Below, piece after piece: positions 1-6,804 of a stretch of 23,419 nt of DNA. The notes under the pieces are model-generated. The model had not been told where the DNA came from. It was given only the letters and a program-made list of their open reading frames with translations, and did not search any database. Positions within the stretch are counted from its first letter, which is position 1, and each line of letters starts with the position of its first letter. Origin of the DNA: an uncultured Muribaculaceae bacterium (GTDB lineage Bacteria; Bacteroidota; Bacteroidia; Bacteroidales; Muribaculaceae); NCBI GenBank assembly GCA_910578305.1, contig CAJTQH010000031.1, forward strand, positions 1 through 23,419, in the 5' to 3' direction. A program made the translations under genes and the position numbers.

Positions 1-60
1 AACCCGGCTAGAACAAACGCGACGGCTGGAAGCCGTCCCTCCTACCCCTCGCACACCACA
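1..60 (-). repeat. Inverted fragment of the palindromic repeat family
   Basis: A hairpin with arms GACGGCT (21-27) and AGCCGTC (31-37) and a 3-base loop is followed by CCTCCTACCCCTCGC. Read on the minus strand this gives TAGGAGGGA, then the hairpin, then TCGC. That is the same layout as the middle hairpin of the 170-bp repeats at 23091-23419, in the opposite orientation. The arms differ from those copies but still pair. No gene is visible from 1 to 174. Confidence 0.7.
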
Positions 61-114
61 TAAAAAAATCAATCGCCCGCGCAAAACGCACAGGCAATCA
101 CACACAACAGGCTG

Positions 115-122
115 TAACTTTG
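115..122 (+). promoter_or_regulatory. Orphan -7 box TAACTTTG
   Basis: TAACTTTG matches the Bacteroidetes -7 consensus and is followed seven bases later by ATG at 130. The reading frame from that ATG is antisense to glsB and resembles nothing I recognise. No TTTG-like -33 box lies 19-21 bases upstream. It may be a chance match, an antisense promoter, or the remains of a lost gene. Confidence 0.3.
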
Positions 123-154
123 CAGCACTATGAAAAAACGACTACGAAAACACC

Positions 155-173
155 CGTCCGATATCATCGGACG
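155..173 (-). terminator. Terminator of the glsA-glsB unit
   Basis: A perfect 8-bp stem, CGTCCGAT (155-162) with ATCGGACG (166-173) and a 3-base loop, begins two bases after the glsB stop codon at 175-177. Read on the minus strand it is followed by GGTGTTTTCG, a short T-rich stretch. Position and shape fit a Rho-independent terminator, although the T run is weak. Confidence 0.6.
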
Positions 174-174
174 A

Positions 175-1143
175 TCAGAACGCAGCATCAATATCGTCAG
201 ACAACGGACAAGCCTTGTCAAAAGTACCGATATGTCGACGCTTCTTCTCCTCGAATATCTCCGAAATGGCAAAGAAAATACCCGTCTCCTCCACATCGCC
301 GAACTCATTATTGATCGCCGTGCCAAACACCTTCATGGTAGGCGACAGACTCATATAGGCATTGACCAGCGGAGGAATGTTGAACCCATAGCTCCGCACA
401 GCCTTGTTGAGTATTCGATAATCCTCATCGAAAGTAGAGCCGGTAAAGAGATTCTGCAGAGCCGCTGTGTCCATATGTGTGTCGAGAGGCTCTATGGGAG
501 TCACCAGACACTCAGTGTCGGGAAAATACTTTTCGAGGAAATAAAGTATCATATTGCGGCAATCGCGCGAATAGCTCGGATACATAGTCATCTTTCCGAA
601 AAGATATTTGATACCGGGATATATCACAGTAAGCGCTCCGAGCCCGTCCCACAGATTGTCGAGGGCAAACAGAGCCTTGGCTCCGGCCCGCGACGACTGA
701 TATTCAAGACGCACAAACGAGCGGCCAAGCTCGATGGTTCCAGGCAGATAACGCGTGATAAACTCAGGCGAGAACCGGAACATGTGCGCAGTGGCTATGC
801 GCGGCACACCGCCCGAAAGTATCTGTATGTCAGGACCGAGGATAAAGCGATAGCCGCCGAGTATAAGACGTGCATCAGGATCCCACACTATAAGCTGACG
901 GCATGGAGGAGTCATGGTATCGAACTCATCGATATCCTCTGACTTGCCTGTACCGCCACCGGCCGCCCGGAATGCGATCTCGCGCAGACGGCCAATCTCA
1001 CGCATCACATTGGGTGCGCAGTGGGCATCCACCACATAGATCAGATTATGTCCTTTGTTCGTTTTGCGCAGAAAACGCTCGGGAGTAAGTTCGGCTTCGA
1101 TAAGCCGGGTATCTACCGGTGGTATGATTTCTTGATTCAACAT
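175..1143 (-). CDS. glsB: GNAT-type N-acyltransferase of amino-acid lipids (GlsB/OlsB-like)
   Basis: This 322-residue protein belongs to the hemolysin-like acyltransferases of the GNAT fold. In Bacteroides the family member GlsB links a 3-hydroxy fatty acid from acyl-ACP to the amino group of glycine, the first step of glycine-lipid synthesis. Family-like stretches visible here include LGGYRFILG, LGRSFVRLEYQ and the segment ALDNLWDGLG followed by a GKMTMYPSY motif. The ATG at 1141-1143 overlaps the end of the upstream PlsC-like gene by 7 bp, so the two are translated as a unit. The acceptor amino acid cannot be read from the sequence. Glycine is inferred from Bacteroides, while ornithine would be the alternative in other phyla. 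The gene ends just before a hairpin terminator. Confidence 0.82.
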   Translation of the reverse strand: MLNQEIIPPVDTRLIEAELTPERFLRKTNKGHNLIYVVDAHCAPNVMREIGRLREIAFRAAGGGTGKSEDIDEFDTMTPPCRQLIVWDPDARLILGGYRFILGPDIQILSGGVPRIATAHMFRFSPEFITRYLPGTIELGRSFVRLEYQSSRAGAKALFALDNLWDGLGALTVIYPGIKYLFGKMTMYPSYSRDCRNMILYFLEKYFPDTECLVTPIEPLDTHMDTAALQNLFTGSTFDEDYRILNKAVRSYGFNIPPLVNAYMSLSPTMKVFGTAINNEFGDVEETGIFFAISEIFEEKKRRHIGTFDKACPLSDDIDAAF

Positions 1144-1988
1144 GGGTGTTCAGTAGTAGAGTTGTCAGACAGACTATAGACCTTGGCTCGAAGAGCATCG
1201 GCCTGCGCCTGGGCTTCGGCGCCTCCGCGAAGCGACTGCCACGCTACAGGCTTGCCGAAAGTGATGGTATAGTCACGTCCTTTGCTGAGAAACACCTCTC
1301 GCGGCAAGCGCACCATCTCAATGTTGAACTTAAGCCCCAATCGGGTTCTAAACTTTGCAAAATTATAAAAAAACTTTGAGTTCGCACCACTAAAATGACA
1401 CGGAATTACGTCGCGGCGATGACGGATGGCCTTATTGACAAATGTTTTCTGCCACTGCAGGTCCGCTACGACACCCTTCTTCCCCTTGCGCGATACAAGA
1501 CCGGCGGGAAATATGATTATCGGACAGTCCGACTCCATGGCGTCGGTCACATCCTGAAACGCCTTGCGCGACTGCTGGCCGTGCTTGTTGATGGGCAGAA
1601 ACACCCCGCTCAAAGGCTCTATGGCCATAAGCAGATCATTGACCAGAAAGCGCACCGGACCACCGTAATGACGCGTCACCATGTCTATGAGTATCATTCC
1701 GTCGAGCCCGCCCAATGGATGATTGCTCACTATTATCACACGAGGATCGGCGGGCAGATTGCACTCGCCATGCACTTGATAGGTGATGTCGAGGTGTTCT
1801 ATGACACCACGACAGAAATCGGCGTCACGACGGCCTGCGTTGACACTGAGCATATCGTTGAGCTCCTGCTGGCACACCACCCGCTCAAGACACCGCACAA
1901 GACACCGCGGTATGAAGCGGTGATAACGCGGCAGACGGGCTCTGAGGACTCCGTCGATATCAATCCGTATGACGTTTTCTGCACTCAT
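1137..1988 (-). CDS. glsA: PlsC-like O-acyltransferase of amino-acid lipids (GlsA-like)
   Basis: This 283-residue protein is a 1-acylglycerol-3-phosphate acyltransferase homologue. The catalytic block is NHPLGGLDG (His90, Asp96). It has one more spacer residue than the classical HX4D motif, as I recall for the hemolysin-linked PlsC group. The acyl-acceptor block is IFPAGLVSR near residue 160, in place of FPEGTR. Paired with the downstream GNAT gene it fits GlsA, which adds a second acyl chain to the hydroxyl of N-acyl glycine at the inner membrane. A role as an ordinary phosphatidic-acid acyltransferase is less likely because of the partner and the variant motifs. The start codon lies only seven bases from a consensus -7 box, so the mRNA has almost no leader. 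Confidence 0.82.
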   Translation of the reverse strand: MSAENVIRIDIDGVLRARLPRYHRFIPRCLVRCLERVVCQQELNDMLSVNAGRRDADFCRGVIEHLDITYQVHGECNLPADPRVIIVSNHPLGGLDGMILIDMVTRHYGGPVRFLVNDLLMAIEPLSGVFLPINKHGQQSRKAFQDVTDAMESDCPIIIFPAGLVSRKGKKGVVADLQWQKTFVNKAIRHRRDVIPCHFSGANSKFFYNFAKFRTRLGLKFNIEMVRLPREVFLSKGRDYTITFGKPVAWQSLRGGAEAQAQADALRAKVYSLSDNSTTEHPC

Positions 1989-1995
1989 TTATCTA

Positions 1996-2027
1996 CAAAG
2001 GTAGTCAATGCGGCAATATTGTGCAAA
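1996..2027 (-). promoter_or_regulatory. glsA promoter (TTTG-N20-TACCTTTG)
   Basis: On the minus strand TTTG (2024-2027) is followed after exactly 20 bases by TACCTTTG (1996-2003). Both boxes and the spacing match the Bacteroidetes vegetative promoter. The start codon of glsA (1986-1988) begins seven bases past the -7 box, which predicts a leaderless or nearly leaderless transcript. Confidence 0.8.
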
Positions 2028-2055
2028 TAGTAGAGCGGTATTGACAATATTTACT

Positions 2056-2063
2056 TAACTTTG
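2056..2063 (+). promoter_or_regulatory. -7 box for the DUF115-like gene
   Basis: TAACTTTG matches the -7 consensus and lies 30 bases before the ATG at 2094. No good -33 box is seen at the expected distance. The region between 1989 and 2093 is a divergent promoter shared with glsA. The box also covers an in-frame TTG at 2061, which argues against using that codon as the start. Confidence 0.6.
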
Positions 2064-2093
2064 CCTGTATATCCACGACAGAACTTATTACTT

Positions 2094-2948
2094 ATGAAAA
2101 CCTCTGACAAGATAGCCCGATGGGCACAGAAACTCGGATCTTCGCTGAAAAGCATGGTAAAAATAGCCGTACAGACACGCACATGCACAGTGACACGCGA
2201 CGCCACAGCCGACGAACCGCTCATCATAATGGGCAACGGCCCATCGCTCAACGACACCATACGCGACCATGCCGACTCGCTGGCCGCACACCGGCTGATG
2301 GCCGTCAACTACGCCGCACGCGCCCAACAGTTCTACGACCTCCGGCCCGAATACTACGTGATGATCGACCCCATATTCTTCACACATCTCGACCATGAAA
2401 ACGTGCAGGAACTCTGGCACAACCTGTCGACACGTGTCGACTGGCCCATGACCATTTTTCTGCCCGCACGCGCCAAAGTACCCGTCGACTTCTCATCCCA
2501 TAACAACATACGCATCCGGCGCATCAACCCCGTGGGAGTCGAAGGCTTTGACTGGGTGGAAAACGCCGCCTTCACAGCCGGACGAGGCATGCCCAGGCCA
2601 CGCAATGTACTCATAGCATCGCTCATGGTGGCTCTGAAACTCGGATTCCGCAAAATCTACATCGTAGGAGCCGATCACACTTGGAGCAAAACCCTGGAAG
2701 TCAACGAGCAAAACGAAGTGATAAGCATACAGCCACACTTCTACAAAGACAACGAAGCCGAACACCGGCACACAGCATCAGTGTACCGCGGCGTACATCT
2801 CCACGACATAATGATGAGCTTCCATGTAGCATTCCGCTCATACTTCACCATAGAGCGCTACGCACGACACATAGGCACGGATATATACAACGCAACTCCG
2901 GGCAGCTTCATCGACGCATTTCGCCGAAAGCCTCTTCCCCGGCCATGA
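2094..2948 (+). CDS. DUF115/GT42-like putative glycosyltransferase
   Basis: This 284-residue protein has an N-terminal nucleotide-binding-like motif IIMGNGPSL, then AVNYAAR, a YYVMIDP segment, and the stretch LGFRKIYIVGADHTW. This order resembles the DUF115 (MptE/Maf-like) group and the GT42 sialyltransferases of the Cst-II type, where GNGPSL and a following Asn bind the CMP-sugar. A His-rich segment (EAEHRHTASVY) sits where a catalytic His would be expected. I start it at ATG 2094; an in-frame TTG at 2061 falls inside the promoter box. Its 3' end overlaps the convergent pgeF gene by 41 bp. It could transfer a nonulosonic acid made available by the nearby NeuA-like enzyme, but that is inference. 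The alternative annotation is a 6-hydroxymethylpterin diphosphokinase-like protein. Confidence 0.65.
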   Translation: MKTSDKIARWAQKLGSSLKSMVKIAVQTRTCTVTRDATADEPLIIMGNGPSLNDTIRDHADSLAAHRLMAVNYAARAQQFYDLRPEYYVMIDPIFFTHLDHENVQELWHNLSTRVDWPMTIFLPARAKVPVDFSSHNNIRIRRINPVGVEGFDWVENAAFTAGRGMPRPRNVLIASLMVALKLGFRKIYIVGADHTWSKTLEVNEQNEVISIQPHFYKDNEAEHRHTASVYRGVHLHDIMMSFHVAFRSYFTIERYARHIGTDIYNATPGSFIDAFRRKPLPRP

Positions 2949-3690
2949 TCACCGTCAGCATACGGCCGGAGTCAACCCCGAGCCGACGCGCCGAAAAATA
3001 AGTGTCTGGGCAGCAATGGGTACATGCCGGCGGACGACGCACACTCGTCACCCCCAGCTCACGAAGCGTCAACACAAGAGCCTCGGCCAGATCCACATGC
3101 GGCTTCGCATAGCCGTCGAGCACCACGCCCGCAGCTCCGGGATATGCCGCAGAGAACAGCTGTGCCACCTCCGGCCCCACTTCAAAGCAATGACCGCATA
3201 TACACGGCCCCATCATGGCCTCTATCCGACCCGCATCGGCCCCCAGACACACCATGGCCTCCACTGTGCGCGCCACTATAGCCGACAGCACACCGCGCCA
3301 TCCGGCATGCACTGCCGCCACCACACCCGCCTGCGCATCGGCAAGCATGAGCGGCACACAGTCGGCAGTGTTTATACACAGAGCCACACGCGGCAATGCC
3401 GTGACCAGAGCATCTATACCATCAAGATCCCCATCGGCCACAGGCACACGGTCTATCACCGCCACACGGTCGGAATGCGTCTGACGCGGTATCACAAGCC
3501 TCTCACGCCCTATGCCAAGCTCAAGGCAAAGTGCATCGCGGCACTCCGACACATGAGCGACAGAGTCGCCCGTATAATGGCAAGCATTGAATCCGGCATA
3601 TGCACCGCAAGGAGCGTCACCTCCATCACGACAAGTCGAAAAAGCCACCACCCCATGTGGTGCGCCGAGATCAGTCGACAGTATCCTCAT
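2908..3690 (-). CDS. pgeF: Peptidoglycan editing factor PgeF (YfiH/DUF152)
   Basis: This 260-residue protein belongs to the copper/zinc oxidoreductase-like YfiH family, which removes wrongly incorporated L-Ser from UDP-MurNAc precursors in E. coli and was formerly called a laccase or polyphenol oxidase. The metal and catalytic residues are all present: His72 in RQTHSDRV, Cys111 in NTADCVPL and His128 in AAVHAGWRG. Further family blocks are GPCICGHCFEVG and the C-terminal CCPDTYFSARR. The ATG at 3688-3690 gives the usual length. An upstream in-frame extension to 3819 would run through obgE and looks artificial. The gene overlaps the end of obgE by 20 bp in another frame, and its own end overlaps the convergent gene at 2094-2948 by 41 bp. 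Confidence 0.9.
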   Translation of the reverse strand: MRILSTDLGAPHGVVAFSTCRDGGDAPCGAYAGFNACHYTGDSVAHVSECRDALCLELGIGRERLVIPRQTHSDRVAVIDRVPVADGDLDGIDALVTALPRVALCINTADCVPLMLADAQAGVVAAVHAGWRGVLSAIVARTVEAMVCLGADAGRIEAMMGPCICGHCFEVGPEVAQLFSAAYPGAAGVVLDGYAKPHVDLAEALVLTLRELGVTSVRRPPACTHCCPDTYFSARRLGVDSGRMLTVIMAGEEAFGEMRR

Positions 3691-4867
3691 CCTCGTCGTA
3701 AGGGAAGTCCATATCCCAGCTCTCGTCCCAGTCTTCCGGAAAGTCTTCATCTTCCGGCTCATCGTCGGCAGGCATATCGGGAGCCTTATCGAATATGAAC
3801 TCATCCTCCTCACGCACACGGTGATGTCCGTCGAGCGGACGATGAGTAATCGACGGCGTAGCTATCTGGTTGCGCTCATCGGTCACGGCAGCCCACAATA
3901 TATCCTTCAGTTCGGTCAGCCCCATGCCGGTCACTGCCGATATGAACACATGCGGAATATCCTGCGGCAGCGAAGGCTCTATCTCAGCCATCAGCTCATC
4001 GTCGAGCATATCGCTCTTCGACACAGCCAGCACACGCTGCTTGTCCATGAGCTGCGGATTAAACTGTTCAAGCTCCGAAAGCAATATCTCATACTCACGT
4101 GTGATATCCTCGGCATCGGCAGGCACCATAAACAGCAACACCGCATTGCGCTCTATGTGGCGCAGAAATCGAAGTCCCAGTCCGCGGCCCTCGCTCGCAC
4201 CCTCTATGATACCGGGGATGTCGGCCATGACAAACGAGCGGTTGTCGCGATACGACACTATGCCCAGCTGAGGCTCCATGGTAGTAAACGGATAGTCGGC
4301 AATCTTGGGACGCGCGGCCGAAAGCGACGACAGAAGCGTGGACTTTCCCGCATTGGGAAATCCCACCAGACCCACGTCAGCCAGCAGTTTCAGTTCGAGT
4401 ATGATAGTCTTCTCTATGGCAGGCTCCCCGGGCTGAGCATAGCGCGGAGTGCGATTGGTGGCACTCTTGAAATGCCAGTTGCCAAGACCGCCGCGACCGC
4501 CGCGGAGCAGCTTCACCTCCTCACCGTCGTCATTGACCTCGCAGAGAAACTCACCCGTCTCGGCATCGAACACAACAGTGCCGCACGGCACATCGATCGT
4601 AACATCGTTACCATCCTTGCCGAAACTGCGTCCGCCCGATCCGCTCTGCCCGTTGCCGGCAAAGACATGGCGGTTATATTTAAGCGGCAGCAGAGTCCAC
4701 ATCTGCTTGTTGCCGCGCAGTATTATGTGTCCGCCGCGGCCACCGTCGCCACCGTCGGGACCTCCCTTCGGCACATACTTGGCGCGATAAAAGTGGCGCG
4801 AACCCGCGCCACCTTTGCCCGAACGGCAATGTATCTTTACGTAATCTATAAAATTTGAATCAGCCAT
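3671..4867 (-). CDS. obgE: GTPase Obg/CgtA
   Basis: This 398-residue protein is an Obg GTPase, which binds the 50S ribosomal subunit and takes part in ribosome assembly and stress control. Residues 1-157 form the glycine-rich Obg fold (for example GGPDGGDGGRGG). The G domain follows, with G1 GFPNAGKST (169-177), G3 DIPG (216-219), G4 SKSD (283-286) and G5 SAVTG (310-314). The G4 motif has Ser where most GTPases have Asn. The tail after residue 340 is strongly acidic, rich in Asp and Glu. The gene starts 29 bases after the NeuA-like gene and overlaps pgeF, so the three probably share one transcript. Confidence 0.96.
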   Translation of the reverse strand: MADSNFIDYVKIHCRSGKGGAGSRHFYRAKYVPKGGPDGGDGGRGGHIILRGNKQMWTLLPLKYNRHVFAGNGQSGSGGRSFGKDGNDVTIDVPCGTVVFDAETGEFLCEVNDDGEEVKLLRGGRGGLGNWHFKSATNRTPRYAQPGEPAIEKTIILELKLLADVGLVGFPNAGKSTLLSSLSAARPKIADYPFTTMEPQLGIVSYRDNRSFVMADIPGIIEGASEGRGLGLRFLRHIERNAVLLFMVPADAEDITREYEILLSELEQFNPQLMDKQRVLAVSKSDMLDDELMAEIEPSLPQDIPHVFISAVTGMGLTELKDILWAAVTDERNQIATPSITHRPLDGHHRVREEDEFIFDKAPDMPADDEPEDEDFPEDWDESWDMDFPYDEDEDTVD

Positions 4868-4896
4868 ATACTTGAATTTTCCTATTTACAACACTC

Positions 4897-5619
4897 TCAG
4901 TCGCCGCTCTGTTGATTAAGACGCATCACAGTTTCGGCTATAGCCCAGTCGAGCGGAGTATCAAGATCAACGCTGCGGCAACTGTCGACCAGACACGGAC
5001 GACGGCGGGTCATATCGCCAAGACGCTTCTTGCGCAAAGCCTCCGGATTGAACACATAGACCGAACCGGATGTCTGCACCACCTGAGGTGCATCCTGACG
5101 CCTGGTATACAGACCATCGCCCTTGGATATGCGCATGAAACCATCTGCAGGATCAGCCTCGAAACAGTCATAATATGGATTGGCCGCCGCCTCAACCACA
5201 GTGGTCACCATGTCCACATCGGGAGTATACATATCCAGACATGCCTGCACGTCCTCCGCTACACGCAGAGGCGAAGTAGGCTGCAGAAGACACACCTTGT
5301 CGTATTTGATACCTCTGGCATCGGCCCAGTCCATCACGTCGAGAAGCACCTCGCGCGAGCCTATGGTATCGCCGGCAAGCGACTGCGGACGCATATACTC
5401 GACCGGCAGGCCTGTGGAGCGTGATATCTCGGCTATCTCCTCGTCCTCGGTACTCACTATCACGTGACTGTCGGGGGCAAACCTGCGCGCCATCTCTATC
5501 GAATAGATTATCAGCGGCTTTCCGCATAGTGGCTTGATATTTTTACGGGGAATACCCTTACTGCCACCGCGGGCGGTGATGATGTAGAGCGTGTCGCAAT
5601 CTTTATTTTGCTCTTCCAT
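4897..5619 (-). CDS. neuA: CMP-sialic acid synthetase-like cytidylyltransferase
   Basis: This 240-residue protein belongs to the acylneuraminate cytidylyltransferase family, which activates nonulosonic acids with CTP to give CMP-sugars. The signature TARGGSKGIPRKNIK near residues 15-29 contains the nucleotide-binding loop. LLQPTSPLR and a C-terminal DLDTPLDWAIAE segment, with metal-ligand Asp residues, are also typical. The substrate could be Neu5Ac, legionaminic acid, pseudaminic acid or Kdn; the sequence alone does not decide. No sugar-condensing NeuB or epimerase is in the window. It is the first gene of the neuA-obgE-pgeF unit. A surface-sugar gene driving an essential GTPase is an unusual arrangement, and the symbol marks the family rather than a proven substrate. 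Confidence 0.8.
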   Translation of the reverse strand: MEEQNKDCDTLYIITARGGSKGIPRKNIKPLCGKPLIIYSIEMARRFAPDSHVIVSTEDEEIAEISRSTGLPVEYMRPQSLAGDTIGSREVLLDVMDWADARGIKYDKVCLLQPTSPLRVAEDVQACLDMYTPDVDMVTTVVEAAANPYYDCFEADPADGFMRISKGDGLYTRRQDAPQVVQTSGSVYVFNPEALRKKRLGDMTRRRPCLVDSCRSVDLDTPLDWAIAETVMRLNQQSGD

Positions 5620-5660
5620 TATATGTTTTTTTCAGTGTTGTCAAAACTTTTGTATTAATG

Positions 5661-5692
5661 CAAAAGTATATAAAATATATATCGCGGCCAAA
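5661..5692 (-). promoter_or_regulatory. Promoter of the neuA-obgE-pgeF unit (TTTG-N20-TACTTTTG)
   Basis: On the minus strand TTTG (5689-5692) and TACTTTTG (5661-5668) are separated by exactly 20 bases, a full consensus match. The leader to the neuA ATG is about 40 bases. It is divergent from the antiporter promoter at 5734-5741. Confidence 0.8.
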
Positions 5693-5733
5693 TCAACCAG
5701 CTCCTTATTGACTCATTTTATTGAAATAAATGA

Positions 5734-5741
5734 TAACTTTG
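5734..5741 (+). promoter_or_regulatory. -7 box for the antiporter gene
   Basis: TAACTTTG lies 26 bases before the ATG at 5768. A TTG at 5708-5710 could be the -33 box, but with a 23-base spacer it is slightly too far. The surrounding intergenic DNA is AT-rich. Confidence 0.6.
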
Positions 5742-5767
5742 CACTTACTAATCCACACATCGACCCT

Positions 5768-6736
5768 ATGTTTCTAAGCATCATATATCTCATCCTGGGA
5801 CTCGTGCTCATACTCGTCGGAGCCAATGCACTCACCGACGGAGCCTCGTCCATAGCCCGGCGCATGGGCATATCCGACCTCGTGGTAGGACTCACCGTAG
5901 TAGCCTTCGGCACCTCGGCTCCGGAACTGGCCATAAGTCTGCTGTCGGCCATCGGAGGCAACAGCGAGCTCGCCGTAGGCAATGTTGTAGGCAGCAACAT
6001 ATTCAATGTGCTTATGATCATAGGCATTACAGCAATGGTGGTGCCGATAAAGATCACACGCAGCATCATGACCAACGAGATTCCGCTCGTAATTCTCTCA
6101 TCTCTGGCCCTGTTCATCATGGCAAGCTCACCGCTGCTCGATGGCAGTTCCTCGGCCGTCATCACACGCGTCGACGGCCTGCTGCTGCTACTGTTTTTCG
6201 CCATATTCATGCGTTACACATTCGCACAGGCCGGATCAGCATCCCCGTCCGATCCGGCAGCAGAAAACGCAGCATCCGGCCCATCGATGCCCGTATGGCG
6301 CGCCGTGGCATATGTGGCCGGCGGACTGGCGGCTCTCATCTTCGGAGGCGACCGTTTTGTAGCCGGAGCTTCCGACATAGCCAAGGCTCTCGGTGTGAGC
6401 GAAGCGGTTATTGGCCTCACCATCGTGGCCACAGGCACATCTCTGCCCGAACTCGCCACTTCTGTCACAGCAGCACTAAAAGGCAAGACCGGCATAGCAC
6501 TTGGCAATGTCATCGGCAGCAATATATTCAACATATTTTTGGTACTCGGAGCATCGGCCACGGTCACACCACTGCCCATGGGCAATGTAGGCAGCCTCGA
6601 CATGACAGTGCTCTTAGGATCGGCCATTATGTTCTGGATATTCGGATGGTTTTTCCGACAGCGCACCATCACCCGCATCGAAGGAACCATACTCACAGCA
6701 ACATACATAGGCTACATAGCGGCACTGCTATGGTAG
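5768..6736 (+). CDS. Calcium/sodium antiporter (YrbG-type CaCA family)
   Basis: This 322-residue inner-membrane protein exchanges Ca2+ for Na+ or H+. It shows the two inverted alpha repeats of the CaCA family. In the first half are GTSAPELAIS and GNVVGSNIFNV; in the second are GTSLPELATS and GNVIGSNIFNI. The acidic Glu in each PEL motif and the GSN motifs line the ion site. About ten hydrophobic helices can be read, with a hydrophilic linker (near SASPSDPAAENAAS) between the halves. I place the start at ATG 5768, just before the first helix. The frame is open upstream to 5591, but that would span the promoter and neuA start region. It is a single-gene unit between the neuA promoter and rpoN. 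Confidence 0.92.
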   Translation: MFLSIIYLILGLVLILVGANALTDGASSIARRMGISDLVVGLTVVAFGTSAPELAISLLSAIGGNSELAVGNVVGSNIFNVLMIIGITAMVVPIKITRSIMTNEIPLVILSSLALFIMASSPLLDGSSSAVITRVDGLLLLLFFAIFMRYTFAQAGSASPSDPAAENAASGPSMPVWRAVAYVAGGLAALIFGGDRFVAGASDIAKALGVSEAVIGLTIVATGTSLPELATSVTAALKGKTGIALGNVIGSNIFNIFLVLGASATVTPLPMGNVGSLDMTVLLGSAIMFWIFGWFFRQRTITRIEGTILTATYIGYIAALLW

Positions 6737-6786
6737 CCCTCGATTAAAATTTGAATTGAAATGCGACAAGAGCCGCAAATTTGTAG

Positions 6787-6794
6787 TAACTTTA
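6787..6794 (+). promoter_or_regulatory. Weak -7-like box before rpoN
   Basis: TAACTTTA differs from the consensus at the last base and lies 10 bases before the rpoN start codon. No -33 box is seen at the right distance. Transcription from the antiporter gene is an alternative source of rpoN mRNA. Confidence 0.35.
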
Positions 6795-6804
6795 CGGTGT
6801 CAAT

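Noticed and set aside
130..942. Long plus-strand frame opposite glsB
   Set aside because: It mirrors the glsB codons, with Arg/His/Ile-rich composition and no family pattern. Only the promoter-like box upstream is noted.
1395..2030. 211-codon plus-strand frame opposite glsA
   Set aside because: It is an antisense shadow that also runs across the glsA promoter.
3587..4858. 423-codon plus-strand frame opposite obgE
   Set aside because: It is an antisense shadow of a well-recognised GTPase, with no domain pattern.
5591..5767. Upstream extension of the antiporter
   Set aside because: It would cover the neuA promoter and the gene's own -7 box, and the residues do not resemble the family.
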